This document shows positions 1-10,203 of a stretch of DNA of 64,000 nucleotides, in pieces. The DNA lies in contig NZ_VVIW01000004.1 in assembly GCF_011682045.1 (NCBI RefSeq), forward strand, positions 124,001 through 188,000, in the 5' to 3' direction. This stretch comes from Massilia aquatica (lineage in GTDB: Bacteria > Pseudomonadota > Gammaproteobacteria > Burkholderiales > Burkholderiaceae_D). Made by a program: the position numbers and the translations under genes. Position 1 is the stretch's first letter. The number at the start of each line of letters is the position of its first letter. Under the pieces are notes generated by a model. It did no database searches and was not told where the DNA came from. It saw only the letters and a list, made by a program, of their open reading frames with translations.

Positions 1-34
1 TCGTTCGGGACACCCATTCAAGCAGAGGAACACG

Positions 35-238
35 ATGCGCATATCAGTTACCAGGCTAAATCTGTTTTCGGCGGCCGTGTGGAGCTTTTGCGGGCTGGTC
101 CAACAGGCCACGCCGGGCGCCGATCAGTCGACGGTGAGTTTTTCGCTGGCGCTGACCTTCATGTGCCTGGCGATTGCCGGCCACGCGCACAAGGCGCGCC
201 AGGACACCGCCAGGATTGTGCCAGGCGGGCGCCCTTAG
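35..238 (+). CDS. small hypothetical membrane protein
   Basis: This 67-residue protein is not recognised. An AGAGGAA ribosome-binding site sits a few bases before the ATG, which supports translation. Two hydrophobic stretches (about residues 8-28 and 34-50) suggest a small inner-membrane protein with two short membrane segments. The C-terminus is basic. Its stop overlaps the stop of the convergent DUF971 gene by a few bases. No family motif is visible. It could be a chance reading frame, but the ribosome-binding site and hydrophobicity argue for a gene. Confidence 0.5.
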   Translation: MRISVTRLNLFSAAVWSFCGLVQQATPGADQSTVSFSLALTFMCLAIAGHAHKARQDTARIVPGGRP

Positions 239-651
239 TGAGCGTGTCCGCAGCCCTTGTGCCCGGTTTGCGCGCCAGGTAGTTCGGCCCCCGGCTCGCG
301 TCCCGCATCGCCTTCAAAACCGGCGGCATGCAGGCGCGCCATGTAGTCGGCCCACAGGCTGGCCTGCTCGCTGCCGAGCTTGTACAGATAATCCCACGAG
401 AACAAACCGGTGTTGTGGCCGTCCGAGAAGGTCGGCTGCACCGCGTAGTTCCCCACCGGTTCGAGCGCCGTCACGCCCACATTGCGCTTGCCCAGCTGGA
501 GCACTTCCTGCCCCTGGCCGTGGCCGCGCACTTCGGCCGACGGCGAGTACACGCGCAGGAGTTCGAACGGAATCGAAAAACTGCTGCCGTCGTCAAACGA
601 GATATCGAGCACACGCGATTTTTGGTGGACGGTCAGTGCGGTCGGGTTCAT
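235..651 (-). CDS. DUF971 family protein (gamma-butyrobetaine hydroxylase-like N-terminal domain)
   Basis: The 138-residue product is a single DUF971 domain. The conserved core is seen in LDISFDDG, IPFELLRVYSPSAEVRGHG and GHNTGLFSWDYLY. The C-terminus ends in a short Gly/His/Cys-rich tail (KGCGHAH) that might bind metal. In the family this domain occurs alone or fused to 2-oxoglutarate dioxygenases or Fe-S carrier proteins, and its biochemical role is unsettled. The ATG overlaps the stop of the upstream HIT gene as ATGA, so translation is probably coupled. It is the third gene of a leftward operon with the FAD/Fe-S oxidoreductase. Neighbouring longer in-frame starts would run into the HIT gene and are not favoured. 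Confidence 0.85.
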   Translation of the reverse strand: MNPTALTVHQKSRVLDISFDDGSSFSIPFELLRVYSPSAEVRGHGQGQEVLQLGKRNVGVTALEPVGNYAVQPTFSDGHNTGLFSWDYLYKLGSEQASLWADYMARLHAAGFEGDAGREPGAELPGAQTGHKGCGHAH

Positions 652-1082
652 GCTGTTTTTTCCATGCGGCGGACGATGTCGCCCGCCAGTTTCGGCAGCA
701 GCGCGCGGCGCTCCGCCAGGGTTGCTTCGTCGGTTGCGCGTACCGCCACCGTCCACACAGGATTGGGAAAGTGCGCATCGTCGGCGTAGCGTGGAATCAC
801 GTGCCAGTGCAGGTGCGGCGTCATATTGCCAAGGCTGGCGACGTTGATTTTCGCCGGCTTCAAGACATCGCGCTGTGCCAGTTCCACATGCCAGACCGCG
901 TCCATGAACAGCGCGCGGTCGCCCGGCGCCAGGTCGGTCATCTCTTTCACGTGATCGTTCCAGATCACGCGGCAAAAGCCCGGATAGGCAGCGTCATCGA
1001 CCAGGATGACCGACAGCTTGTCGTCATGCCAGATCGGTTCGACCGCCAGTTGGCACAGTTCGCAAGTGTTGACCGCACTCAT
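648..1082 (-). CDS. HIT family protein
   Basis: The 144-residue protein belongs to the histidine-triad superfamily of nucleotide hydrolases and transferases. The triad reads HLHWHVIPR, with His90, His92 and His94, and the middle His is the expected nucleophile. An N-terminal CELC pair resembles the zinc-binding cysteines of some HIT proteins. The length is typical. The gene overlaps the FAD oxidoreductase upstream and the DUF971 gene downstream, both as ATGA, so the three are one translationally coupled unit. The substrate is unknown; the context gives no direct hint beyond redox or energy metabolism. Confidence 0.85.
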   Translation of the reverse strand: MSAVNTCELCQLAVEPIWHDDKLSVILVDDAAYPGFCRVIWNDHVKEMTDLAPGDRALFMDAVWHVELAQRDVLKPAKINVASLGNMTPHLHWHVIPRYADDAHFPNPVWTVAVRATDEATLAERRALLPKLAGDIVRRMEKTA

Positions 1083-4000
1083 ACCAACACCCTTTCGATG
1101 CCGCCGCTGTTGGCGCGGGCCACGTATTCGGGCAGCCAGTTCTCGCCCAGCTTGTGGCGCGCCATTTCGACCACGATGTAGTCGGCGGTGGTGCCGGCAT
1201 CGTCGTTGTAGCGCGACAGCCCTTGCAGGCACGATGGGCAGCTGGTCAGGATCTTGACGTCGCCGGTGAAACCATCGGCGCGCAGCTTGTCGGCGCCCTT
1301 CTCCATCTCGCCTTCCTTGCGGAAGCGCACCTGGGTGGCGATGTCGGGACGCGACACGCCGAAGGTGCCGGACTCGCCGCAGCAGCGGTCGTTCTTTTCG
1401 ATCTTGACGTTGTCCACCGTCGACACCAGCGCATTGACCGTCTTGACCGAATCCTGCAGCTTCATCGGATTGTGGCAAGGCTCATGGTACATGTAGCGCG
1501 TGCCGGACACGCCCTCTAACTTCATGTCCTTTTCGAGCAGGTACTCGTGAATGTCCATGATGCGGCAGCCCGGGAAGATCTTGTCGAACTCGTAGGTCGC
1601 CAACTGGTCGTAGCAGGTGCCGCACGACACCAGCACGGTCTTGATGTCGAGATAATTGAGCGTGTTGGCCATGCGGTGGAACAGCACGCGGTTATCGGTC
1701 ATCATCTTGTCGGCCTTGTCGTACTGGCCGGCGCCGCGCTGCGGATAGCCGCAGCACAGGTAACCGGGCGGCAGCACGGTTTGCACGCCCACTTCCCACA
1801 GCATGGCCTGCGTGGCCAGGCCCACTTGCGAGAACAGCCGCTCCGACCCGCAGCCGGGGAAGTAGAACACGGCTTCGGTATCGGCCGTGGTCACTTTGGG
1901 GTTGCGGATGATCGGGATGATCTTGTCGTCTTCGATGTCGAGCAGCGCGCGCGCTGTTTTCTTGGGCAGGTTGCCCGGCATTTTCTTGTTGATGAAGTGG
2001 ATCACCTGCTCGCGCACGGGCGTCTTGCCGGTGGTCGGCAGCGGGGCGCGGGTCTGCTTCTTGGCGAATTTTTTCAGCACATTGTGGCCGAAGCGCTGCG
2101 CCTTGAAGCCCCAGCCGGCCATGACCTGGCGCGTGGCATTGATGGTCACCGGGTCCGTGGCGTTGAGGAAGAACATCGCCGCCGCATTGGCCGGGCGGAA
2201 GGTCTTCTTGTTCATCTTGCGCAGCAGGTTACGCATGTTCATCGACACGTCGCCGAAGTCGATGTTGACCGGGCATGGCGTGACGCACTTGTGGCACACC
2301 GTGCAGTGGTCGGCCACGTCTTCGAATTCTTCCCAGTGCTTGATCGAGACGCCGCGCCGGGTCTGTTCTTCGTACAAAAAGGCTTCGATCAGCGAGGACG
2401 TCGCCAAAATTTTGTCGCGCGGCGAATACAGCAGGTTCGCGCGCGGCACGTGGGTGGTGCACACCGGTTTGCATTTACCGCAGCGCAGGCAATCCTTGAT
2501 GCTGTTGGCGATCTCGCCGATATCGCTCTGCTGCATGATCAGCGATTCGTGACCCATCAGGCCGAACGACGGCGTGTAGGCATTGCGCAGGTCGGCCCCG
2601 AACTCGGGCAGGTTGAGCAGCTTGCCCTTGTTGAAGCGCCCTTCCGGATCGATGCGCAGCTTGTAGTCGCGGAATTCGCCGATTTCGTCTTCGGTCAGGA
2701 ATTCGAGCTTGGTGATGCCGATGCCATGCTCGCCCGAGATCACGCCGTCGAGCGAACGCGCCAGCTTCATGATGCGGCCCACGGCTTCGTGCGCATCCTG
2801 CAGCATGTCGTAGTCGTCGGAGTTGACCGGCAGGTTGGTGTGCACGTTGCCGTCGCCGGCGTGCATGTGCAGCGCGACGAACACGCGCGAACGCAGCACC
2901 TTCTGGTGGATCGCGGTCGACTCGTCGAGAATCAGTTTGTAGGCGGCGCCATTGAAGATCTGGCGCAGCTGCGCGCGGATCTCCTGCTTCCAGGTGATGC
3001 GCACGGTGCGGTCCTGGACCACGTCGAACAGGGTGGCGTCGGGCTGCTGCGCCAGGCGCTCGTCGAACACCACGTCCAGGCGGGCCAATCCGATGGCGCG
3101 CAGGGCGTCGCGCGCGCCGGCCAGCGGCTGGTCGAGTTGCGCCAGCAGCCAGGTCCAGCGCGCGTGCACGGCGCCGAGCAGTTCGTTCGCCTGCTGCACG
3201 CGGTCGCCCAGCATTTCTTCGTCGCCGATCGACTCGCCCGAGGCGTCGTCGCTTTTACCGACCGGCAGGTTACCGCTGGCGAAAAAGGCGCGCAGTTCGT
3301 CGGTCAGTTGCAGCTTGTTCTTGATCGACAGTTCGATGTTGATTCGCTCGATGCCGTCGGTGTATTCGCCCATGCGGTTAAGCGGAATGACCACGTCTTC
3401 GTTGATCTTGAAGGCGTTGGTGTGGCGCGCAATGGCGGCGGTGCGGGCGCGGTCGAGCCAGAACTTCTTGCGCGCTTCCGGGCTGACCGCGACAAAGCCT
3501 TCGCCCACGCGGGTGTTCGCGATACGCACCACTTCCGAAGCGGCTTGCGCCACCGCGTTTTCGTCGTCGCCGACGATGTCGCCGAACAGCGCCATTTTCG
3601 GCAGCACGCCGCGCTTCGATTTGGTGGTATAGCCGACCGCGCGCAGATAGCGCTCGTCCAGGTGCTCCAGGCCCGCCAGGCGGATGGTGGCGAACGAGGC
3701 GCCGCCCTTGGCCGGCAAGCCGTCGAGGTAATCCTTGATTTCGACGATCGATGGAATCGCATCGCGCGCCTGGCCGAAGAATTCGAGGCAGACGGTGCGC
3801 GCGTACTTCGGCATCTTGTGCAAGATCCAGCGCGCCGACGTGATCAGACCATCGCAGCCTTCTTTCTGGATGCCCGGCAGGCCGGAGAGGAATTTGTCGG
3901 TAACGTCCTTGCCCAGGCCTTCCTTGCGAAAGCGCTTGCCTTCGATGACCAGCATCTCGGTCTTGAACGGCGCGTCCTTCGCTTCGCCGCGCGCGTTCGG

Positions 4001-5107
4001 GTGGGTCCATTCGAGCTTGAAGGTGGCGGTCGGCGCGTCGTGGATCTTCGACAGGTTGTGGCCGATGCGCGTCACTTCCAGCCAGTCGCCGTTCGGGTCG
4101 ACCATCTTCCACGAGGCCAGGTTGTCGAGCGCGGTGCCCCACAACACAGCCTTCTTGCCGCCGGCGTTCATGGCGACGTTGCCGCCGATGCAGGACGCTT
4201 CCGCCGATGTCGGGTCGACCGCGAACACGAAGCCGGCCTTTTCGGCGGCGTCGGACACGCGCTTGGTGACCACGCCGGCGCCCGAGTGGATGGTCGCGTA
4301 TTCGTGGTCCACGCCGGGCAGCATGGTCATTTCGACCTCGCCCAGGGTGACCAGTTTTTCGGTGTTGATCACGGCCGACATGGGCGTGAGCGGAATGGCG
4401 CCGCCGGTGTAGCCGGTTCCTCCGCCGCGCGGAATGATGGTGAGGCCCAGTTCGATGCAGCCCTTGACCAGGCCCGCCATTTCATCTTCGGTGTCGGGCG
4501 TGAGCACAACGAACGGGTATTCGACGCGCCAGTCGGTGGCGTCGGTCACGTGGGCGACGCGCTTCATGCCGTCGAAGCAGATGTTGTGCTTTTCGGTGTA
4601 GCGGCCCAGCACCTTGGTGGTGCGCTTGCGCAGGTCCCAGGTCTGGCGGAATTCGTTGCCGAAGTCTTCGACCGCTTTCGACGCCGCCCTGAGCAGCTTT
4701 TCCACGTTGGCGCTGCGCGCGCGCGCCACTTCGTAGGCGGCGGGGTCGCCACCGTCCTCCTCGAAGCCGGCGCGGCGTTTTTCGACTTCGGCCAGGCGGT
4801 GATGCAGCGCGTCGATCAGTTCCTGGCGCCGTTTCGGGTTGTCCAGCATGTCGTCCTGCAGGTACGGATTGCGCCGCACCACCCAGATATCGCCCAGCAC
4901 TTCGTACAGCATGCGCGCCGAGCGGCCGGTCTGGCGCGACGCGCGCAATTCGTCGAGCAGCTCCCAGGACGACTCGCCCAGCAGGCGGATCACGATTTCG
5001 CGGTCCGAAAACGAGGTGTAGTTATAGGGGATTTCGCGCAGGCGGGTCGCGGCGTGACCGTTTGGCGTTTCGGCCAGGAGTGCTTGGATTTGTGCGGGGG
5101 CGTTCAT
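1079..5107 (-). CDS. giant FAD-binding oxidoreductase with two 4Fe-4S clusters and CCG domains (DUF3683 type)
   Basis: This 1342-residue protein fuses what are usually separate subunits of glycolate or D-lactate oxidases. An N-terminal DUF3683 region (about 1-180) precedes an FAD-binding type 4 domain (200-350, with [13 protein letters not shown]). An FAD-oxidase C-terminal domain follows to about 850, including [10 protein letters not shown] near 747. Two ferredoxin-like motifs are [11 protein letters not shown] (873-883) and [12 protein letters not shown] (935-946). Two CCG (heterodisulfide-reductase-like) domains follow near 1083-1125 and 1207-1245. It should oxidise a 2-hydroxyacid and pass electrons to a membrane carrier; D-lactate-type substrates are likely but unproven. 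It leads the operon with the HIT and DUF971 genes. The start is the ATG before [10 protein letters not shown]. Confidence 0.9.
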   Translation of the reverse strand: MNAPAQIQALLAETPNGHAATRLREIPYNYTSFSDREIVIRLLGESSWELLDELRASRQTGRSARMLYEVLGDIWVVRRNPYLQDDMLDNPKRRQELIDALHHRLAEVEKRRAGFEEDGGDPAAYEVARARSANVEKLLRAASKAVEDFGNEFRQTWDLRKRTTKVLGRYTEKHNICFDGMKRVAHVTDATDWRVEYPFVVLTPDTEDEMAGLVKGCIELGLTIIPRGGGTGYTGGAIPLTPMSAVINTEKLVTLGEVEMTMLPGVDHEYATIHSGAGVVTKRVSDAAEKAGFVFAVDPTSAEASCIGGNVAMNAGGKKAVLWGTALDNLASWKMVDPNGDWLEVTRIGHNLSKIHDAPTATFKLEWTHPNARGEAKDAPFKTEMLVIEGKRFRKEGLGKDVTDKFLSGLPGIQKEGCDGLITSARWILHKMPKYARTVCLEFFGQARDAIPSIVEIKDYLDGLPAKGGASFATIRLAGLEHLDERYLRAVGYTTKSKRGVLPKMALFGDIVGDDENAVAQAASEVVRIANTRVGEGFVAVSPEARKKFWLDRARTAAIARHTNAFKINEDVVIPLNRMGEYTDGIERINIELSIKNKLQLTDELRAFFASGNLPVGKSDDASGESIGDEEMLGDRVQQANELLGAVHARWTWLLAQLDQPLAGARDALRAIGLARLDVVFDERLAQQPDATLFDVVQDRTVRITWKQEIRAQLRQIFNGAAYKLILDESTAIHQKVLRSRVFVALHMHAGDGNVHTNLPVNSDDYDMLQDAHEAVGRIMKLARSLDGVISGEHGIGITKLEFLTEDEIGEFRDYKLRIDPEGRFNKGKLLNLPEFGADLRNAYTPSFGLMGHESLIMQQSDIGEIANSIKDCLRCGKCKPVCTTHVPRANLLYSPRDKILATSSLIEAFLYEEQTRRGVSIKHWEEFEDVADHCTVCHKCVTPCPVNIDFGDVSMNMRNLLRKMNKKTFRPANAAAMFFLNATDPVTINATRQVMAGWGFKAQRFGHNVLKKFAKKQTRAPLPTTGKTPVREQVIHFINKKMPGNLPKKTARALLDIEDDKIIPIIRNPKVTTADTEAVFYFPGCGSERLFSQVGLATQAMLWEVGVQTVLPPGYLCCGYPQRGAGQYDKADKMMTDNRVLFHRMANTLNYLDIKTVLVSCGTCYDQLATYEFDKIFPGCRIMDIHEYLLEKDMKLEGVSGTRYMYHEPCHNPMKLQDSVKTVNALVSTVDNVKIEKNDRCCGESGTFGVSRPDIATQVRFRKEGEMEKGADKLRADGFTGDVKILTSCPSCLQGLSRYNDDAGTTADYIVVEMARHKLGENWLPEYVARANSGGIERVLV

Positions 5108-5326
5108 GTATTGGTGGACTATGTGGACTGACCCTAAGGGAGTTCATTCTAGCGTATTGCGCTGCACCACGCAGGAACCCCCATCGCTTTTGCATAGGAG
5201 AGCGGGGGAATGTGCACAAACAAAACGATGGCAATGTGAGAAATTGACAATATTTTTAAGATTCAGATCAGCCTTCTGACGATCAAAGTTCAGACAATTC
5301 GTTAATTTCCAATATGAAATACTGAA

Positions 5327-6091
5327 TCAGCACTCGCCCATCGCCTTGCGCAGCGCGTCAACATAGCGCTCGCTGACGGGGACCCGGGCGCCGGAGCGCA
5401 GGGTCAGGCGATACGCGCCGTCGCCCACCACTTCCAGGTTGGCGGCCTGGCCGATGCGCACCACGGCGCTGCGGTGCACGCGCAAAAAGCAGGCCGGGTC
5501 GAGATGGCGCAGCAGGCGGCTCAGGGGCAGCCGGTGCATCACGCTGCGCGTGGCCAGGTGCAGATTGATGTAATTACCGCAGGTTTCGATCCAGTCGATG
5601 TCGGCCAGCTGGATGCACTCGATGCGGCCGACCGAGCGCACGCTGACCTGCCGCCAGTACTGGTCCGGGGCGCCGGGGTCGGCCCAGGCGCGCAGGGCGG
5701 CGCCGTAGGCCGGCCGCTGGCGCAGGTCGAGCATCGCTTCGGCGCGCGCCAGCGCCGTGGCGAGGCGCGCGTCGTGCACGGGCTTGAGCAGGTAATCGAG
5801 GGCGTGCACCTCGAAGGCGTCGAGCGCAAAGGCGTTGTGCGCGGTGACGAAAATGACCAGCGGCGGCGTGGCCATGGCAGCCAGCGCGCGCGCCAGCACC
5901 AGGCCGGAGTCGCCCGGCATCTGGATGTCGAGGAAGACCACGTCGACATCCTGCGCGGCGATGAACGCCTGGGCCGCGGCCGCGCTGGCGCACTCGCCGG
6001 CCACCTGCCAGCGCGGATGCTCGGCCAGGGCGTAGCGCAGGTTGATGCGGCCCGGTGCTTCGTCGTCGACGATCAGTGCGCGCACCGTCAT
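5327..6091 (-). CDS. LytTR-family response regulator
   Basis: The 254-residue protein has an N-terminal receiver domain (residues 1-120) with acidic residues DD at 9-10 and the phosphoacceptor Asp55 in VVFLDIQMPG, a Thr in FVTAHN, and the Lys of LLKP. A C-terminal LytTR DNA-binding domain follows (about 150-250, with RIECIQLADIDWIETCGNY and FLRVHRSAVV). It overlaps the upstream histidine kinase gene as ATGA and is its cognate regulator. LytTR regulators often control envelope or cell-surface genes. The divergent TonB-dependent receptor at 7365 is the obvious candidate target, but this is inferred from position only. Confidence 0.9.
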   Translation of the reverse strand: MTVRALIVDDEAPGRINLRYALAEHPRWQVAGECASAAAAQAFIAAQDVDVVFLDIQMPGDSGLVLARALAAMATPPLVIFVTAHNAFALDAFEVHALDYLLKPVHDARLATALARAEAMLDLRQRPAYGAALRAWADPGAPDQYWRQVSVRSVGRIECIQLADIDWIETCGNYINLHLATRSVMHRLPLSRLLRHLDPACFLRVHRSAVVRIGQAANLEVVGDGAYRLTLRSGARVPVSERYVDALRKAMGEC

Positions 6092-7218
6092 GGTTCTGGC
6101 GTGTGCAGCGGCATGTGGATATCGACTACAAAGCGCCCGTCGTGCAGGCCGATTTGCAGCACGGCGCTATCGCCATAGGCCAGGTGCAGGCGTTCACGCA
6201 CGTGGCGCAGGCCAAGGCCAAGGCCGGGATTGGCCGAGCGCACGTCGCTGGCGGGATTGGACACATGGATCGCCAGGCTGTCGGCATCGGCCGCAAAGAC
6301 GACGCGGATGTCGCTCGGACGGTCGTGGCAATCGAGGTCGTGGCGCAAGGCGTTTTCGATCAGCGGTTGCAGCAGCAGCGGCGGTATGTCGGCACCGAGC
6401 ACGGACTCGCTGTCGCCGTCGATGCGCACGTTCAGGCGCGTGCCGTAGCGCAGGCGCTGCAAGGCCAGGTAGTCGTCCAGGAACTGGCGCTCCTCGCGCA
6501 CGCTGACATGATCGCGCGCGCCCGCTTCCAGCGCGTAGCGCAGCAAAGCGCTCAGGTGATTGATGCCGTCCAGCGCCACCCGCTTGTCGTCGCAGCGCAC
6601 CAGCGCACTGATGGCGTTGAGGGCGTTGAACAGGAAGTGCGGTTCGAGCTGGCCGCGCAGCGCCAGCAGGCGTTGCTGTTCGAGTTCGAGGCGCAGCGCG
6701 AGGTTGTCGCTCTGCGACTGCATCCAGGCCCGTTCCCGCAGGCGTCCCTCGCCCCAGCTGCAGGCGGCAATGATGGTGATGCAGGTAAAGCTGACCCACA
6801 TCAGCGCCATGAACTGGCCGAATCCCGAGCGCGCCAGCGCGGCATCGAGCACCGCCGGCACACCGGTCAGCTGGCCCCTGTCGAGCAGGGCCAGCATGCC
6901 ACCGTAGACCAGGTCAAGCGGCGTAAACACGGCAGCGATCAGCAGGTACACCCCCAGGATGCGCGGCACGCTGCCCAGCAGCGCCGGGCGCGAAGTGAAC
7001 AAGGCGTAGCAGCCAGTGCTCATCGCCATCAACAACAGGTGCTCGCGCCACCAGAGCCAGAAGGTCTGCGCGTAGGGACGCGCGTAATCGGCGCGTTGCA
7101 GGCCGTCGTTATGATCGCCGGCCGCGCCGATGGCGCACAGCAGCGTCCAGATCGCGACAATCGCGAGGAAGGCCTTGAAAAGAGGGGCTTGCGCGGGGGG
7201 ATTGGGTGCGGTGCTCAT
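6088..7218 (-). CDS. LytS/YehU-type sensor histidine kinase
   Basis: This 376-residue membrane kinase has about four hydrophobic segments in the first 150 residues. A His_kinase domain follows, with the phosphoacceptor in QLEPHFLFNALN (about residue 190). The ATPase part shows LIENALRHDLD as the N box and NPGLGLGLRHVRERL as the G box. I chose the ATG before STAPNPPAQ because the first hydrophobic segment follows it closely; a longer frame continues upstream without signal or homology. The stop overlaps the LytTR regulator gene, so they form a two-component operon. The sensory part is short and mostly in the membrane, so the signal is probably sensed in the membrane or through a partner. Confidence 0.88.
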   Translation of the reverse strand: MSTAPNPPAQAPLFKAFLAIVAIWTLLCAIGAAGDHNDGLQRADYARPYAQTFWLWWREHLLLMAMSTGCYALFTSRPALLGSVPRILGVYLLIAAVFTPLDLVYGGMLALLDRGQLTGVPAVLDAALARSGFGQFMALMWVSFTCITIIAACSWGEGRLRERAWMQSQSDNLALRLELEQQRLLALRGQLEPHFLFNALNAISALVRCDDKRVALDGINHLSALLRYALEAGARDHVSVREERQFLDDYLALQRLRYGTRLNVRIDGDSESVLGADIPPLLLQPLIENALRHDLDCHDRPSDIRVVFAADADSLAIHVSNPASDVRSANPGLGLGLRHVRERLHLAYGDSAVLQIGLHDGRFVVDIHMPLHTPEP

Positions 7219-7364
7219 CGAAGCAAAGTATACCAGCGCCAGCGGGGCATTTTTCTGGCATGCTGCCGCCTTCGTCATCCAGTTCCGGCGACTCGTCACA
7301 TACCGGTATTGCGCGGCTGGGCGAGCGGACACAATCGGCGCTCCTCTCAACCACGTGACCGTTC

Positions 7365-9494
7365 ATGAAATCCTCTCTCGCTTTGTCCGCGCAGGCGCTC
7401 GCCCTGCTGTCTTGCTTCAGTCACGCCGCGCGCGCCCAGGATGCGGCCGGCACGATCGCCCAGGTCGAAGTGAACGGCGCGACCACCAAGGTCCGGCGCG
7501 ACGACAGCGCCGCCCGCATCGTGGTCGGGCGCGACCAGATCGCGCAGTATGGCGACGCCTCGCTGTCGGCGGTGCTCAAGCGCCAGCCCGGCGTGTCGCT
7601 CACCGGAGGCGAGATCCGCATGCGCGGACTGGGCGCCGGATACACCCAGCTGCTGGTCAACGGCGACCCGGTGGCGGCAGGCTTTTCGATCGACAGCATC
7701 GCCCCGGCCATGATCGAGCGTATTGACATTTTACGCACCGCGACGGCGGAACTGGGAGCGCAGGCGATTGCCGGGACCATCAACGTGATCCTCAAGAAGG
7801 ACAGTGCGCGCAGCCAGCGCGACATCAAGCTTGGAACGGGCCTGCTGGCGGGACGGGCCGACCCGTCGGCGTCGCTGCAGTGGGGCGCGCGGTCCGGCGA
7901 ACTGGCCTATTCGCTGGCGGCCGACATGACGCGCACCACCAGCGACAATACCTACATGACCTTCGAGACGCTAAACGACGCCCATGGCACGCCGCTGGCG
8001 CGGCGCGAGCTGCGCGAGTGGGTCTCGTATCGCAATACACGCCTGAACCTGACCCCGCGCCTGAACTGGACCCTGCCCGGCGGCGGCAGCCTGGCGTGGC
8101 AAACCTTCATCGACGTTTTCCGCAACTCCAACAACGGCAACGCGATCGAAACCACCGTGTCGGGCCGCAGCACCGAGTATCCGGTCAATGATTACCGTTC
8201 CCGCTTCGATACAAGGTCGGCGCGCAGCGACGTGACCCTGGTGCGCCCGGTCGGCGCCGACGGCAAGCTGACGGTCAAGGCGGGCCTGACCCACAACAAG
8301 CGCAAGACCGACTATCTGTTCCGTGGAGCGGGCGCCGGCGGCACCCTGGCGCGCAAGGTGCCGGCGGATGCGCTCGACAACAGCGCCATCTTCAGCGGCA
8401 AGTACCTGGCGCCGCTCGTTCCCGGCCACGATGCCGGCATCGGCTGGGAAGGCGGACGCACGCGGCGCTCCGAATCGCGGCGCCAGAATGACAGTACGGC
8501 CGCCGGCCAGTTCCTGTCGCAGCTCGACGAAGACTACAGCGCCGTGATCAAGCGCGTGGCGCTGTTCGCACAGGACGAATGGACCGTCTCGCCGCGCCTG
8601 CAGGCTTACCTGGGCCTGCGCTGGGAAGGGCTGCGCACCGCGACCGAAGGCCGCACGCTCGATGAAGTGAGCAGCAAGTCGTCGGTACTCAGCCCCATCA
8701 CCCAGCTGCTGTGGAAGCTCGATGGCAAGGACCAGCTGCGCTTTTCGCTCTCGCGCACCTACAAGGCGCCGACGGTGCGCAACCTGGTGCCGCGCCGCTA
8801 CACGGTCAACAACGCCAACGGGCCGACCAATCCGGACGTGCGCGGCAATCCGGCACTCAAGCCAGAACTGGCGTGGGGGATCGACACGGCCTACGAATCG
8901 TATTTCGGCAAGAGCGGCGTGGTCAGCGTGTCGGCCTATGCGCGCCGGATCGACGCGGTGACGGTGCAGACCCTGTACCAGGAAGACGGCGCCTGGATCT
9001 CCACGCCTTTTAACAACGGCAGGGCCAAGGTGGCCGGACTCGAATTCGACGCCCGCTTCCCGCTGCGCAGCGTGCTGCCGTCGGCGCCGGACATGGACCT
9101 GCGCGCCAACGCCGCGCGCAACTGGTCGCGCCTGGACGCGGTGCCGGGGCCCGACAACCGGCTGGGCGATCAGGCGCGCATCACGGCCAACATCGGCGTC
9201 GATGCGCGTATCGCAGCCGCCTACACGGTGGGGATGAACCTCAATTTACAGTATGGCGGGGCGACGCAAATGAGCCGCTACCTGCGCAGCGAGACGGGGC
9301 CGGTGCGCCTGTTTGATGTGTACGGGGTGTGGAAAATGGAGGCGAAGACGCAGCTGCGCCTGTCGGTGGCCAATGCGCTGCACCGTGACCGCCGGAGCGG
9401 CAGCGCGTATGCCGACGCCGACGGCAGCAACGCGCGCGCGGGGCGGGCGTCGGCGGCGGCGGTGCTGCGGATTGTGCTGGAAACGAGCTTGTAG
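7365..9494 (+). CDS. TonB-dependent outer-membrane receptor
   Basis: The 709-residue protein has a signal peptide ending around ARA-QDAAG. A plug domain (about 40-150) contains SAVLKRQPGVSL, RMRGLGAGYTQLLVNG and IERIDILRTATAELG. A beta-barrel runs to the end and contains the conserved SRTYKAPTVRNLVPRRYTV and GNPALKPELAWG segments. It should take up a large or scarce ligand powered by TonB-ExbBD; the ligand cannot be read from the sequence. It is divergent from the LytS/LytTR pair. The receptor at 15548-17641 is a clear paralogue with the same landmarks. No plug-preceding secretin/TonB signalling extension is seen, so it is not a FecA-type transducer. Confidence 0.88.
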   Translation: MKSSLALSAQALALLSCFSHAARAQDAAGTIAQVEVNGATTKVRRDDSAARIVVGRDQIAQYGDASLSAVLKRQPGVSLTGGEIRMRGLGAGYTQLLVNGDPVAAGFSIDSIAPAMIERIDILRTATAELGAQAIAGTINVILKKDSARSQRDIKLGTGLLAGRADPSASLQWGARSGELAYSLAADMTRTTSDNTYMTFETLNDAHGTPLARRELREWVSYRNTRLNLTPRLNWTLPGGGSLAWQTFIDVFRNSNNGNAIETTVSGRSTEYPVNDYRSRFDTRSARSDVTLVRPVGADGKLTVKAGLTHNKRKTDYLFRGAGAGGTLARKVPADALDNSAIFSGKYLAPLVPGHDAGIGWEGGRTRRSESRRQNDSTAAGQFLSQLDEDYSAVIKRVALFAQDEWTVSPRLQAYLGLRWEGLRTATEGRTLDEVSSKSSVLSPITQLLWKLDGKDQLRFSLSRTYKAPTVRNLVPRRYTVNNANGPTNPDVRGNPALKPELAWGIDTAYESYFGKSGVVSVSAYARRIDAVTVQTLYQEDGAWISTPFNNGRAKVAGLEFDARFPLRSVLPSAPDMDLRANAARNWSRLDAVPGPDNRLGDQARITANIGVDARIAAAYTVGMNLNLQYGGATQMSRYLRSETGPVRLFDVYGVWKMEAKTQLRLSVANALHRDRRSGSAYADADGSNARAGRASAAAVLRIVLETSL

Positions 9495-9497
9495 GCC

Positions 9498-10010
9498 TCA
9501 GAACAGCATGTGCCAGACATGGTTGACCATGTCGGCCAGCTTCTTCCAGAAAGTGTCCGGCACATACAGCAGCGCGGCAGTCATGGTCAGGTAGCGCATG
9601 AATTTGCCGATCGCCATATAGCCAAGGCTCGGCCAGAACGGCAGATGCAGCCAGCCACCCAGTGTGCACAGCGGATCGCCAATGCCAGGCACCCACGACA
9701 GCAGCATGGTCTTGGCGCCATAGCGCGCCAGCCAGGCGAACCAGCGCGACTTGCGCTCTTTGGCAAACGCCACCTTGGCGCGGTAGCCGATGAAGTAGTC
9801 GAGCGCGCCCCCGAGCGTGTTGCCCAGGGTCGCCACCAGGATGGCCGGCCAGAACATGGCCGGATTGGCCTTGATGACGGCGAACACGGCCGGCTCGGAC
9901 CCGAGCGGCACCAGCGTAGCGGACACGAACGCAATCACGAAGACCGAGCTGAGCCCGACTGCGGGAGCGGCCAGCAATTTGAGCAGCCAGAGGACAGCGG
10001 ATTCGATCAT
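9498..10010 (-). CDS. YqaA/DedA-like small membrane protein (SNARE-associated family)
   Basis: This 170-residue integral membrane protein has several hydrophobic segments and the family's conserved central part (LGNTLGGALDYFIGYRA and LLSWVPGIGDPLCTLGGW). Proteins of this family are linked to lipid carrier or membrane homeostasis, but most members are uncharacterised. I chose the ATG before IESAVLWLLK because the homologous region starts there; upstream in-frame sequence reaches 10073 but lacks a ribosome-binding site. It is convergent with the TonB receptor, with only three bases between the stops. The ilvA promoter lies just beyond its start on the other strand. Confidence 0.75.
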   Translation of the reverse strand: MIESAVLWLLKLLAAPAVGLSSVFVIAFVSATLVPLGSEPAVFAVIKANPAMFWPAILVATLGNTLGGALDYFIGYRAKVAFAKERKSRWFAWLARYGAKTMLLSWVPGIGDPLCTLGGWLHLPFWPSLGYMAIGKFMRYLTMTAALLYVPDTFWKKLADMVNHVWHMLF

Positions 10011-10019
10011 GGAGACACT

Positions 10020-10049
10020 TTGATGACTGCTGAAGCCGTCCATTATAAT
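10020..10049 (+). promoter_or_regulatory. sigma-70 promoter for ilvA
   Basis: TTGATG (-35) is separated by 18 bases from a perfect TATAAT (-10). Transcription would begin near 10056 and give an untranslated leader of about 150 bases before ilvA. I see no obvious leader peptide rich in branched-chain amino acids in it. Confidence 0.6.
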
Positions 10050-10203
10050 GAGGAAAAATGATTGTACCGACACGATACGCCGAGACCGTCACCCGGAGAC
10101 GCGTATCGCACTGCACGCCTCGGTCATCCGCCGACAACACAGTCCAGCGTCAACAGCATCGCGTTCCGGATTTTCCGGCCCAGAATCACTTTGTTTGCAG
10201 ACT

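Noticed and set aside
1547-5131. A nearly 1200-codon open frame opposite the FAD oxidoreductase
   Set aside because: It is an antisense shadow caused by high GC and codon bias; its translation is rich in His, Arg, Ala and Gly with no family motif, while the other strand encodes a complete conserved enzyme.
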